From assembly GCA_964477445.1 (NCBI GenBank), contig CAYZED010000032.1:1-21947 (forward strand): a stretch of DNA of 21,947 bases, in the 5' to 3' direction. Origin of the DNA: CAYZED01 sp964477445. Lineage in GTDB: Bacteria; Bacillota; Clostridia; Lutisporales; Lutisporaceae. Shown here piece after piece: positions 1 through 8,643 of the stretch; position 1 is the first letter of the stretch; each line of letters opens with the position of its first letter. The notes under the pieces are model-generated. The model made no database searches. It was not told where the DNA came from and saw nothing but the letters and a program-made list of their open reading frames with translations. Made by a program: the position numbers and the translations under genes.

Positions 1-115
1 ATTCTGTAAGATTATGAACAATCATGTTTGGTTTTAAAACAGAACTTTCAATTGTTTTTCCTTTGACTTCTTTGATGACTTCCCACTCGCCTAACCATCC
101 AGTTATTTCTTTCAT
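1..115 (-). CDS. Hypothetical tail-region protein, 5' part only
   Basis: This gene starts at ATG 113-115 and runs off the left edge, so only the first 38 residues are visible (MKEITGWLGEWEVIKEVKGK and onward). A GGAGG lies ten bases before the ATG, and the start is 15 bases after the stop of the upstream tail protein. The gene is therefore the next member of the late tail operon. I do not recognise the fragment. Position suggests a tail tip, baseplate or fibre-related protein, but nothing in the visible residues proves this. Confidence 0.6.
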   Translation of the reverse strand, partial: MKEITGWLGEWEVIKEVKGKTIESSVLKPNMIVHNLTE

Positions 116-130
116 TCTCCAATAACCTCC

Positions 131-1496
131 TCAATAAAATTCAGGAACTAAATACAATGAATCTGAAGGATATTGTACTAACGCTCTATACATTTCAAAA
201 TCTTCGTCCCAGGATGATATTTCTTCTCTTGAAATATATTTCTCAACAGGGCCTTCTTTATCTTGATAGACACTACTTTCAAGTTTTTGAAGACGTGAAT
301 TAATGTCTTTTAAAGCTGTCACTGCATCCTTTTGAGGTGATTCAAGCGTTAACTTTATATTTACTTTCCCAAGACCTCGAAGAGATTCATACGCTGCCTC
401 TTTAATTTGTAGATATTCATCCAAATTCAGTTCTGGAATATAAAACTTAACTAATTCTCCTGGTCTATAAAAACCTTCAATTGGTTCAATGGCTCCAGCC
501 ATAACAGGTTTACAATATTTATTCAAATGAGCTAGTCCTAAATCAAGTGCAATTTCTCTATCATCTGTATCTACATTTAATACATCTTCAAANNNNNNNN
601 NNTAATATTTTCAGTGGGTATTCATATCTGTAAATTATAGAACCTGATCCGGAGGACACTAGATCAGGCACTAGTAATTTTTCTTGAAAGTTAATCAGAA
701 AATCTTTTGTTCCTGCTTTATCAAGATTCTGAATACCCACCGATTTTTGAACCCCTCCAATAGTTACAATGACACCTTCAGTCGTTGCACGCGGGGTATA
801 AAAAAGCGGGATTGGAGTGTTCCCTGTGACACTAATATTTTGAGTAAAGTTTTCCGAAAGAGCTTTCCCACCTTTTACCCAAAGTTTGTTAACAAATTTA
901 CTTACATCAGGTTTAATATTTGCAGTGTTCCTTTTATATTTACCTGTCGTTATTATGCTTTCATTTAAACGTGTTTGAGGTTGAAAAAAATTCAAAGTAA
1001 GATTTTCATCAATGTACCATTGGTAACCCGATATTTTACTCAATTGACTCATTGCATCATATAAAAATCTATCAGGAAAAGTAATAGAAATTTGTTTATA
1101 ACAACTCTCAACTTTGCTTGTATTTACCCAGGGTGCATATCTATTAAATAAATCAATTACTATAAAACCAATTTCTTGATTTACATATGCCTCAGTAACT
1201 ATAACCTTCTGTGTTTTCCCCGAATAGTCAGCTCCAGTTAATGATAAAAATCGCAAGGCCATATTTAATGATTTGCCTGGTGACATAACCCATCCCCTAA
1301 ATACTTTCCCATCCTGCTCAATTTGTACATCTGATCCAAAGGGGATGTCTATAGCAATGTCATTTTTTGATGTTGGAATACTTAAGTCGAACCTTCCTGC
1401 CATATTGCTATCTGAATAGACTACTGAACATTTTTCATATTCTTTTATTTCAATCTGACTTTCTCCAGGTGGTGTGACAAATATTCTAGTTCCCAC
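131..1496 (-). CDS. Phage tail hub/minor tail protein, interrupted by an assembly gap
   Basis: The gene follows the tape measure gene and starts at a GTG whose G is shared with the tape measure stop (TAGTG), with GGGAGG just upstream, so the two are coupled. Ten N at 593-602 split it. The part upstream of the gap ends in LKIL. The part after it continues FEDVLNVDTDDREIALDLG and onward in a frame restored if the true gap length is a multiple of three. The whole is about 450 residues. Its place and its beta-rich N-terminal part (a binding groove-like stretch near residues 40-130, then FVNKLWVKGG) resemble the hub or Tal-type proteins that follow the tape measure in Gram-positive siphophages. 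The C-terminal 60 residues look helical and charged. The exact family is not certain, and no enzymatic motif was seen. Confidence 0.7.
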
Positions 1497-3815
1497 TAAA
1501 ATTCGCCTCCCTGTGACAATCCTAATTTCATTCCTATTTCGTTGCTTACAATTTGCGCAAACTCCTTCATTCCATTAGATCCAACTACCGTTCCATTGTT
1601 CTCAATGTTTATTACAAGTTTCCTTCCTGGTGCTTCTCGAGAGTCAGAAAAAGAATTAGTATTATCAACACCACTATTTCTTTCGGCTATTACAATTGCA
1701 TTTCCAACACTTTTTGAGCTTGAATAAACATCAGCTGCTAAATTATTGATTAGTCCAAAATTTGCACCTTTTATACTGTCATTTATTTTTTTACCAAATC
1801 CATTTGATATATCAATAGCAGTAATTGATTTTGATACTTTAGTGGTTGCATTCTTTACTAAATCTTCACTTCCACTTATACCCTCAGCCATACCAGCACC
1901 TATTTGAGTTCCAACTTCATTTTTGAAAACTCTTGACGGAGATTCTATGCCAAGTGCTTTTTTTGCTGCATCTAATGCTCCTTTAGCTGCTTTTACCACT
2001 CCTTCAGCTATGCTTGAAGCAGCAGCTGCTATTCCGCTAGCAATTCCACTAATTATATCCTTTCCTAACTGTATCCACTTCACTTCCCCGAGTGCTTTTC
2101 CTATTTCCGAGAACAACTTTGGAACAAAACTCAATATCCCTTTTATTCCATTAAGTAACCCTTTGAGCAAACTTCCCATAATTTCAACGGCAGCTTGTAA
2201 TATTTCTGGCAAATTAGTAATTATTGCTTTTGCTAAGGCTACTATTATCTTCGCTGCAGCATCCATAATTTTCGGGAGATTATCAGATAAAGTATTTACA
2301 ATCCCTTCGATAATTTTTGGAATCTCTTTTATTAGTTTTGGTAGTGCATCGATTAATCCTAATGCTAACTTAAGTATTATTGAAATTGCTGTATCGACTA
2401 ACTTAGGTAAGTTTGCCATTAATGTGTCTATAAACGAAAGAAATATATCTGTTGCAGCAGAAACCAAGTCAGGAATGGTATCGGACAAACCCTTAATCAA
2501 AGTCATAAGTGCTTCAACACCTGTTTTTATTAGATTTGGCCCATTATCTTTCCATATCTTCACAATTGTATTTATTAAAGTTACAGCCGAATCAATGACC
2601 GCTGGCAAAACTTGTGGAACAGCTTCAGCAATCGTTTTAGCAATTCCAGAAATAATTTCAGTTCCAACAGTTAGTAAACCAGGTAATGATTTTGTAATAC
2701 CTCCGAGAACATTGTTTACTCCTTGGGACAATGCAGTTCCTGCACTGTTCCAATCACCTGTTTTTATGGCTTCAATAACTTTTGGTATCATAGCTTGAGC
2801 TTCGCTTACTACTGATGATATTGCTGGCATAACAGCTACCCCTAAATTCATTGCCAAACCTTTTGATGATGCTTGCAAAGTTTGCATCATATCATCAAAT
2901 TTGCCTGCATTCATTACAGATTCGTCAGAAAGTACGGCTCCGACTTTATTTGCTTCAACTCCAAGTCTATTCAATTCATCAGTTCCAGCTTTTATTAAAG
3001 GATTTAACTCTGTTGCACTTTTGCCGAATATTTTCATTGCCAACGCATTTCGCTCAGTTTCATTCTTAACATTTCCTAGAGCCCCAATTGTCTCTTCCCA
3101 AACAACTTTTGAATCTCTCAATTGTCCGTTTTGATCTGTTATATTAATATTTAGAGCCTTGAAAGCATTTTGAGCACCTTCACTTCCATTTCGTGCAGAG
3201 TCCATATTTTTTGTGAGTTTATTCATTGAACCTGTCATTGTTTCTAATTCAACATCCACAAATCTAGAAGCATATTGCATTTCTTGTAGCTTTTGTGTCG
3301 ATATTCCAGTCTTTGCCGATAACGTTAATAACTCGTCTGCAGCTTCGCCAGCATCTGTAGCAAGTTTAAAAGCTCCTGCTGCTGCTCCAATAGCTGCTGC
3401 ACTTACTGCTTTTATACTTGTAACTGCAGCATCAGCAGCAACACTTCCCATATTCTTCAAAGATGTTTTTAGGCCATCTAATAATCCATCAAATTTTTTT
3501 GTTTTATCTCCAGCTGAGTCAGTTTCTTGAGTAAAATTCTTTAATTTGCCATTTACATCATCTAGTTCTTTTTTATTTTCATTTAATTTTTTTGTTTCAT
3601 TATTTAAATATATTTCTAGATCTTGAGCTGCCTTACTGTTTTTGCCCTTTTCTTCAGCAACTTCTTTATATTTTTCTTTTAAAAGTTCAACTTTTTTTTG
3701 TTGAGCTTCAGTAACACCTGATAAAGCTTCTATTCTAGTTTTTAGTCCATCCGCATTACCTGACCAGTCATCCATTCCAGCAGCTGCAGCTTTAAATCCT
3801 GACTCAATAACTCGA
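1496..3815 (-). CDS. Tail tape measure protein, 5' end lost in a gap
   Basis: This is the longest gene of the tail module, with at least 770 residues visible. An ATG at 3775 opens an ORF but has no ribosome binding site. The same frame is open back to the N gap at 3816-3825 (RVIESGFKAAAAGMDDWSGN), which reads like the inside of known tape measure proteins. The true start is therefore missing. The order is: charged coiled coil (about residues 15-95 of the visible part), Ala/Gly-rich hydrophobic stretch (about 105-145), globular part, then tandem amphipathic repeats around residues 390-560 marked by NLPKLV, DALPKLI, DNLPKIM and TNLPEIL. A C-terminal motif IESPSRVF is typical of the family. The protein sets tail length and is threaded through the tail tube. 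It follows the chaperone gene pair, the usual siphophage order. Confidence 0.9.
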
Positions 3816-3825
3816 NNNNNNNNNN

Positions 3826-4068
3826 CAACCAGCTTGGAACATCATAAGATCGTATATATGTTTTCCCATCGATTATTCTTTGTCCAGGATCTGCATTAGG
3901 ATTCATTTCAAAACTTATAAAATCTAACAGACTTCCTATATCCGTCTCGTCTATTTCGTGTAAGCTCCATCCATATTGTTTGGATATATTCCGTTTCAAA
4001 CTTATCATTGTCATTTTAAAATTAACGGGATCTTGATTTACTTCATTATTATCAGACCCCGATTTTAG
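3826..4068 (-). CDS. Tail assembly chaperone frameshift extension (T-like domain)
   Basis: This open frame begins where the -1 frame is entered from the preceding chaperone gene and reaches the N gap at 3816-3825, so its last codons are lost. It encodes KLKSGSDNNEV and onward, then MISLKRNISKQYGWSLHEID, and ends near DVPSWL. The ATG at 4014 has no ribosome binding site, which argues that the domain is made only as a fusion with the upstream protein. In lambda this corresponds to the GT product, whose T part contacts the tape measure protein. The -1 frame is open without stops from 4068 to the gap. Removing the N run directly gives three more codons and a TGA, but the true gap length is unknown. 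Confidence 0.8.
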
Positions 4069-4379
4069 TTTTTTCTTACTTGATTACTTATTCCGGAACA
4101 AATATTCTTGAATACTCTCATCATTTCATCTTGTTCGACGCCTTGATTCAAATCTGACAACGAAAACTGTCTTCCAAAGGCTTCAACAATAAGTGATTTT
4201 ATTTCACCAATAAATTCTTTTGCTTCCTTAATCCCTAATTCACCTTTTTCATATTCTTCTGCTTTTTCTGCAACTTCAAATACTGCATCCATTATTCCTG
4301 TCTTTAATGAGCATGTAGAAATTTCCTTTGTTACTTCCCCATTATGATCGGTGAATTTTATCGAAATTGATTTCATCAT
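4065..4379 (-). CDS. Tail assembly chaperone (G-like)
   Basis: This is a 104-residue acidic protein between the tail tube and tape measure genes, the canonical place of the tail assembly chaperone. It starts MMKSISIKFTDHNGEVTKEI after a strong AGGAGG nine bases upstream. The body is largely helical (AVFEVAEKAEEYEKGELGIK) and resembles the chaperones of Gram-positive siphophages. It ends AGA AAA AAC TAA, so the last codons form a -1 slippery heptamer directly before the stop. The short form ends here, and slippage yields the longer product with the downstream domain. The gene lies behind an intrinsic terminator, which would set its level below that of the tail tube. Confidence 0.8.
   Translation of the reverse strand: MMKSISIKFTDHNGEVTKEISTCSLKTGIMDAVFEVAEKAEEYEKGELGIKEAKEFIGEIKSLIVEAFGRQFSLSDLNQGVEQDEMMRVFKNICSGISNQVRKN
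4068..4074 (-). promoter_or_regulatory. Programmed -1 ribosomal frameshift site A AAA AAC
   Basis: The zero frame reads AGA AAA AAC TAA, and the heptamer A AAA AAC fits the X XXY YYZ rule for tandem -1 slippage. After slippage the ribosome reads CTA AAA TCG GGG and stays in the open frame of the downstream domain. The in-frame stop directly after the heptamer would add a pause. I see no strong hairpin downstream. Confidence 0.8.
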
Positions 4380-4394
4380 ATTTTTTATCCTCCT

Positions 4395-4429
4395 AAAAAA
4401 AGTTTGAGGTGACTTTTTTAAGCCACCTC
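4395..4429 (-). terminator. Intrinsic terminator after the tail tube gene
   Basis: On the minus strand a ten-pair stem, GAGGTGGCTT with AAGTCACCTC (one G-T pair), encloses AAAA at 4406-4429 and is followed by a run of seven T. It lies between the tail tube stop and the chaperone start. It would reduce read-through, so that tail tube is made in excess of chaperone. Confidence 0.8.
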
Positions 4430-4439
4430 ACTAAAAATA

Positions 4440-5087
4440 TTAAGCTGCTGTTGTAAAGTCTTTTGCTACAGCTGTAAGTGTCTGTCCATAAACATCAACC
4501 ACACCTGCTACTGAAACAATGTGCTTCGTAGTTGCTGCAAGTTGAGATGTTGGTGTAAGCGTAAGCACTTTGCCAGCAACATCCCATGCTTTTGTAAATG
4601 CAACCAAATCTCCTGTAGAGCTATTTGCAAGCGTAATCGCTTCAGAAGCAATCTTATTGTTAAACGTGAGAACAATAGTTGTTGCTCTTGAAACTGCTGT
4701 TGCTCCATCTGCTGGGACTATTGTTGAAAGAGCAATTGCTGTCGGTGCTCCCGCTGATGTAGGTGTCTGCACCTGTGTAAACCATCCTGTTGGACTAAAT
4801 GCACTATCAGTAGTGTCTGCAAAAACTCTCTTAATAGATTGAAGGACTGAGTTTACTGTCCATTGGAATTCTGTAGGAACCGCTGTGAATTTTAACTCAT
4901 ATGGTTTTGCTTCAATCTTTTCTGTTTTTGATTTAGCAGCTTCTGCTCCTGCTTCAATAGATAAACTGATATATGCTTGATTAGAAGAAAAAAATCTAAC
5001 AAAAGATAGTTTTCATAAGATAAAAAATCAAATTTATTCTACTTATAAATTATCAACTCCAATAAATTCACCATATTTATTATCCAA
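4440..5087 (-). pseudogene. Major tail (tube) protein with C-terminal Ig-like domain, middle replaced by a stop-rich segment
   Basis: A TTG at 5087 lies six bases after GGAGGA and starts MDNKYGEFIGVDNL, the expected N-terminus of Gram-positive major tail proteins. The next codon is TAA (5043-5045). The same frame then holds several more stops down to a TGA near 5020-5022. It reopens at about 5010 as VRFFSSNQAYISLSIEAGAE, then gives KPYELKFTAVPTEFQW and KRVFADTTDSAFSPTGWF, which match the family's C-terminal half. The last 110 residues (from VQTPTSAG) form an Ig-like domain of the SbsA/Big_5 style. From memory of relatives, about 80-90 residues of the tube core are missing. This could be a real internal deletion with filler DNA or a misassembly; no N run marks it. 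Without the core the protein could not build a tail tube. Confidence 0.75.
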
Positions 5088-5090
5088 TTT

Positions 5091-5447
5091 CTATTCCTCC
5101 ATTTCATAATAACTATATTTACTAATGTATCCGTAATGTCCACTTGATTTATCAAATGGCAATCTATTTCCTGTAACTCTTAAAAATCCATTTGGTAACA
5201 AATATGCTTTTAGCATTTCATTTGCTCCAATAATTATTTCTGGATCTCTTGAGTAAAGGATAACCTGGAGAATACTCGTTGAAGAAGTGGGAACATTATC
5301 TGCAAAAGTTAAATCATCTTCAGAGAGTAAAAAAAATGTAATATGAGTATCCGGCAGTTTTTCTAAATCTCCATACGTCCCTTGTTCACAGATTTTCAGA
5401 TTCAAGGGTGTTAGAGCTTCAATTAGTTTTTTTATAGCTTTACTCAA
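5091..5447 (-). CDS. Tail terminator/completion-like minor protein
   Basis: This 118-residue protein sits between the HK97 gp10-like gene and the tail tube gene, the usual position of the tail terminator (lambda gpU-type). I choose the TTG at 5445-5447 because GGGAGGG lies seven bases upstream. The longer frame from an ATG at 5474 would place that binding site inside the gene. The start overlaps the previous stop by eight bases. The sequence runs MSKAIKKLIEALTPLNLKIC, has a central segment THITFFLLSEDD, and ends YISKYSYYEMEE. The alpha/beta pattern suits tail terminators, but similarity is weak, so the call rests mainly on position and size. Confidence 0.65.
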   Translation of the reverse strand: MSKAIKKLIEALTPLNLKICEQGTYGDLEKLPDTHITFFLLSEDDLTFADNVPTSSTSILQVILYSRDPEIIIGANEMLKAYLLPNGFLRVTGNRLPFDKSSGHYGYISKYSYYEMEE

Positions 5448-5874
5448 TTGGTAGCCCTCCCTTTTCAAGTGCATCTTTTATTATCTTCATAACTTTATTT
5501 TTGTTTGATTTAAAGGCAGTTCTAATCCCAGGATCTGCTGCTATCTTCGGTGTTCCGTATTCAATAAAAACAGCATGCCATGCAGTTTGAGATTCATTAG
5601 TATCAAATCCAATTTCAGCATATATATATCCCGAATCATTTTTCACTTCTGTAATTTTTACTCCTGCTAAAGTTGCACCTGTTAACTTATGTTTTTCCGC
5701 CCATGTTTTCAAGTCCTGATATACTGGTAATGTAGCTTTTTCTATTGCACTAACAACAACCGCTTCTACATTATTGCCTATATCTTCAATTTTCTTGATA
5801 TATTCATCTATTCCATCAACTTTAAAAGATGCATATTTAGTTAGATTTGAAGACGTCATCAACTTACCACCCAT
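5440..5874 (-). CDS. HK97 gp10-family head-tail/tail component
   Basis: This 144-residue protein has the family hallmark near residues 105-120, WHAVFIEYGTPKIAADPGIR. It starts with helices around VDGIDEYIKKIEDIGNNVEA and ends with a helix. In HK97-type phages such proteins join the neck and tail completion proteins. The ATG overlaps the stop of the head closure gene (TAATG), which implies coupling. A second in-frame ATG five codons later, behind GGTGG, is also possible. Its neighbours, head closure upstream and terminator-like protein downstream, fit the standard order. Confidence 0.85.
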   Translation of the reverse strand: MGGKLMTSSNLTKYASFKVDGIDEYIKKIEDIGNNVEAVVVSAIEKATLPVYQDLKTWAEKHKLTGATLAGVKITEVKNDSGYIYAEIGFDTNESQTAWHAVFIEYGTPKIAADPGIRTAFKSNKNKVMKIIKDALEKGGLPIE

Positions 5875-6212
5875 TAGGCATTTACCACCCTTCGAACTTT
5901 CAAAATCATTATTTGATTTCGGAGTTCAACGTTTTCAACATTAACAATTTCATAAGGGCTCTCATGATATAGCAAAATAATGTCCTTTACATTTACATCT
6001 GGGCGAAACCACATTGTTAAAACTGCAGTATCTTCAACTTCTAAAACTCCTGATATTACAGCTTCGCTGCCACCCATACCCTTCCAACTACAAAAGTCTT
6101 CAGAGTTTTCTTTATCTTCATACCTGGTTTTTGGCATACCATCAATAACTGATCCCACTCTTTGTTGAAATTTTATTGGGGTGTTCATAATTGGAATAAT
6201 CGGTTTCCACAT
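5874..6212 (-). CDS. Head closure / head-tail joining protein
   Basis: This 112-residue protein starts MWKPIIPIMNTPIKFQQRVG after GGGGTGAG. Its size and beta-rich pattern (AVLTMWFRPDVNVKDIILLY, then YEIVNVENVELRNQIMIL) fit SPP1 gp16-like head closure proteins, which plug the DNA exit channel between connector and tail. It follows the connector gene almost without a gap and is coupled to the next gene by TAATG. The closest family cannot be named without a profile search. Confidence 0.8.
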   Translation of the reverse strand: MWKPIIPIMNTPIKFQQRVGSVIDGMPKTRYEDKENSEDFCSWKGMGGSEAVISGVLEVEDTAVLTMWFRPDVNVKDIILLYHESPYEIVNVENVELRNQIMILKVRRVVNA

Positions 6213-6494
6213 TTAACTCACCCCTAAACTTTTCACGCAAAGTTGTTCACACAGCATGCCGAATGCTGGACTAAATGTTATCTCCGAACTTGTTAAATTC
6301 CATAAATCAGTCACTCCAACAATAATACAAGCAACTCCTAACTCTCCCAACAGCAATTCTTCTTCTATCCCTGCATTTAAGAGGTAGCTTTTTACGGCCA
6401 ATATTTTTTGTCTTATTACGCCATCATTAAAATTACCTGTAATACTTAATCCTGTCTTCACAACTGCCAACAATTCTTCTGTTGTCAATTTCAT
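6213..6494 (-). CDS. Head-tail connector (gp6/gp15-like adaptor)
   Basis: This helical protein of about 93 residues has a body of KLTTEELLAVVKTGLSITG, then IRQKILAVKSYLLNAGIEEE, ending LCEQLCVKSLGVS. It matches the small helical connectors that bind the portal ring in HK97-type phages. An open frame extends upstream to a TTG at 6515, but that would begin inside the capsid terminator hairpin. The true start is the ATG at 6492-6494 (GAGGTGATG), or more likely the TTG two codons on at 6486-6488, which has ideal spacing from GAGGTG. It is the first gene after the capsid terminator. Confidence 0.8.
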   Translation of the reverse strand: MKLTTEELLAVVKTGLSITGNFNDGVIRQKILAVKSYLLNAGIEEELLLGELGVACIIVGVTDLWNLTSSEITFSPAFGMLCEQLCVKSLGVS

Positions 6495-6506
6495 CACCTC
6501 AAAGTT

Positions 6507-6536
6507 AAAGGGCAATACCCGAAGATATCGCCCTTT
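6507..6536 (-). terminator. Hairpin terminator after the major capsid gene
   Basis: On the minus strand, AAAGGGCGATATC pairs with GGTATTGCCCTTT over 13 pairs (two G-T), closed by a C(TTCG)G tetraloop. The T run after it is short (CCCTTTAACTTT), so termination may be partial. It lies twelve bases after the capsid stop and fits the common rule that the most abundant head protein is insulated from downstream genes. Confidence 0.75.
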
Positions 6537-6548
6537 TAATACTAGATA

Positions 6549-8003
6549 TTAGGAAACTGTATATGCTGCAGTTAATACATTGCTGTCAGCCAATCCGGCT
6601 TTAACTGCAATAGCTTTTACCGTTGTAGCTCCAGTTATCGTTGGCCTTCCTGCTCCGGAACCAGTGTATTTAGTACTCGTTCTTGTTGGAGTACTTCCAT
6701 CAGTTGTGAAGTAAATAGTGCTTCCTCCGGTTGCTGAAGCAAGAGTAATAGTTGTACCACTTGCCACTGCACCAGCTCCTGGTGTTGCTGTTGGAGTTGA
6801 AACTATGTCACTTGATTTAACCAAGAAAACAAAACTTTCAGTTACTCTGATTGGCTTACCTCCTGAATATATCTTAAGTCTCACAACTGTTTTATCAGTT
6901 GAAAACTGTTCAGAAGTGTTACTTTCAAGAGTAATGTCAAGAGAAGTGTTCTTCTTATATCGATTCTTTAAATCTCCATAAAGAACGTCTCCATCCCCAA
7001 TCGCATCAGTGAATATTACAGGCTTGCCCATAACTGTTGCATTGCCATCTTTGTCATAGCTCCAAAAAACTTGACCACCAATTTGAATAGGCTGACCTGT
7101 TGTGTCAACATTTGAAGCAATTTCTGTCCAAAAAGTATTTTCATTCATTACGAATGATGAACGTCGACTTATTTTGCCCTTTGATTTACCAAACTGCGAA
7201 GTTAGTGTCGCAAAATTCAAAGTCGTATATTTTTCTGGTGTAAGACCTGGCACAATTCCCGAAAAACTGCCGTTATCTCCCATCAAAACTGCATGATCAA
7301 GTTTTTCCGCTATAATCATTCCAAGTTCTGATGCAACATAAGCTTCTAATGCTTCAATGCTGTTTTTAAGTAATAAATTCTTAAGTTCTGCAGTGACTAT
7401 GATTGCTTCCTGAGTAAATACAACATCACTAAATGAAACCTTAAGTGATGTTGTGCCATCTTCATTGTCAGTGTAAGTTGAATCCCCTATTGGAATTGTA
7501 ACCGTTCCCGAAAAGTTATATCCACCGATATAACTAAATAACATACCGTATTCTTTTAATGCTGCTTCAATAAGGTTTAGTGTAGTTTGTGGTAAAAGGT
7601 ATCCTGCGCCTTCTGTAACAGCTCCACCATTCATGTCTGTTACTGCTCTTTTGCCAAATGCCATAACTTCAGAATCATCATTTGATATAGTTCTGCTAGA
7701 AAAACTCCTATAAAAAGCCTCCCTGTACTTATCACTAGATCTGAAATTTTCCTTTGTAATAGTGTCAACTTTCATTCCTTCGAATCCTCCACTTCTTGTT
7801 TCAGTATTTGCTTCGTCCAATTTGTCTCTGATATCGTCTATAGAAGTATTAATCCCTCTTAATTCCTCTGTCTTCTTAGTGATATCTTCCGGTGTCATAC
7901 CGTCCCTTTTGTTTTTGATTTCTTCTCTGAGAGAATTCCTTTTCTCCTTTAGCTCTGTGAGTTCCCTTTTAAATCCTGCGATTTCTTTGTTACTAAATTT
8001 CAT
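6549..8003 (-). CDS. HK97-fold major capsid protein with C-terminal Ig-like domain
   Basis: This 484-residue protein starts at ATG 8003 (MKFSNKEIAGFKRELTELKE) with GGAGG nine bases upstream. An upstream in-frame ATG at 8024 lies before that site and is rejected. Residues 1-100 form a charged coiled coil, the delta domain that acts as internal scaffold and is cut by the prohead protease. Residues 120-400 carry the HK97 core, with the typical AVTEGAGYLLPQTTLNLIEA, VTIPIGDS and a C-terminal beta segment. The last 85 residues, after VSTPTATPGAGAVASG, form a chitobiase C-terminal/Ig-like module marked by GSTIYFTTDGSTPT and VKAIAVKAGL. This module would project from the capsid surface and could bind polysaccharide or mucus, which is an inference. 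The gene is followed by a terminator and preceded by its protease. Confidence 0.93.
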   Translation of the reverse strand: MKFSNKEIAGFKRELTELKEKRNSLREEIKNKRDGMTPEDITKKTEELRGINTSIDDIRDKLDEANTETRSGGFEGMKVDTITKENFRSSDKYREAFYRSFSSRTISNDDSEVMAFGKRAVTDMNGGAVTEGAGYLLPQTTLNLIEAALKEYGMLFSYIGGYNFSGTVTIPIGDSTYTDNEDGTTSLKVSFSDVVFTQEAIIVTAELKNLLLKNSIEALEAYVASELGMIIAEKLDHAVLMGDNGSFSGIVPGLTPEKYTTLNFATLTSQFGKSKGKISRRSSFVMNENTFWTEIASNVDTTGQPIQIGGQVFWSYDKDGNATVMGKPVIFTDAIGDGDVLYGDLKNRYKKNTSLDITLESNTSEQFSTDKTVVRLKIYSGGKPIRVTESFVFLVKSSDIVSTPTATPGAGAVASGTTITLASATGGSTIYFTTDGSTPTRTSTKYTGSGAGRPTITGATTVKAIAVKAGLADSNVLTAAYTVS

Positions 8004-8007
8004 TTCC

Positions 8008-8643
8008 TTAACCCTCCAATTCATATTCTAAAAGTGCATTGAGTATACTTTTTTGTTTAAGGTCTTCCTTTTCTTCTTCATCTTCAAGGCTTCGCTTATC
8101 TTCCTCGGCGATAACTACTGTTTGCTGATACGCTGGGAATGGAAGTACTGAAACTTCATATATTTCATTGATTTTTACTATAGTATCAACCTTGTTTTCC
8201 CAATCCGAACTTACTACAGTTTTATTATCAAACCAAAATGACATCCCATCCATTATTTCTCGATTTACCCTGTCATAAACATAATCATCTATCCAGGTAT
8301 CACCGAGCACTACTTCAACGAACAACCCTTTTTCATCAACAATGAAAGTAGCATTCTTTCCAGCCTTGCCTAAAACTAGCGAACTNNNNNNNNNNAGAAA
8401 ATATGTATCTGATAATTTTGTTTCTGTTAATGCTGTTTTATCAATTTTTTCTTTCCATGTGCTACCCAACCAGGGGCTTCCAATTTCATCAAATAGTAGT
8501 GCATACCCTCGAATTTTTCTGATTACCATTCCATTTTCTTCTTCCGATATGGATCTGATTTTGTGTTCACTCTCAGAATAAAGAATTGTTCTTTTACTCT
8601 GCTCCTGAACTATCTGACCCGGTGTTTTTTTCTTTTGATCCAA
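8008..8643 (-). CDS. Prohead protease (HK97 family, S78), assembly gap over the catalytic His region
   Basis: The protein has IRKIRGYALLFDEIGSPWLG, ALTETKLSDTYF, the gap, SSLVLGKAGK, then VFVEVVLGDTW-like and DGMSFWFDNK segments, the standard order of HK97 prohead proteases. The serine of DGMSFWF fits the catalytic serine. The catalytic histidine is normally in an NHDP-like motif between TYFL and SLVLG, exactly where ten N stand (8386-8395), so it cannot be checked. I choose the TTG at 8641-8643 because GGAGGTG lies seven bases before it; the ATG at 8676 has no binding site. The start overlaps the end of the portal gene by about 50 bases. The enzyme cuts the delta domain of the capsid protein during maturation. 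Confidence 0.88.
   Translation of the reverse strand: MDQKKKTPGQIVQEQSKRTILYSESEHKIRSISEEENGMVIRKIRGYALLFDEIGSPWLGSTWKEKIDKTALTETKLSDTYFXXXXSSLVLGKAGKNATFIVDEKGLFVEVVLGDTWIDDYVYDRVNREIMDGMSFWFDNKTVVSSDWENKVDTIVKINEIYEVSVLPFPAYQQTVVIAEEDKRSLEDEEEKEDLKQKSILNALLEYELEG

Noticed and set aside
1923..2798. Long plus-strand open frame (291 codons)
   Set aside because: It lies opposite the tape measure gene, whose repetitive helical codons leave the other strand open. It has no ribosome binding site and an unnatural Ser/Ile/Pro-rich composition.
3742..3825. Continuation of the chaperone T-like frame through the gap into the tape measure DNA
   Set aside because: Beyond the N run the sequence is clearly tape measure in another frame, so the apparent read-through depends on the arbitrary gap length.
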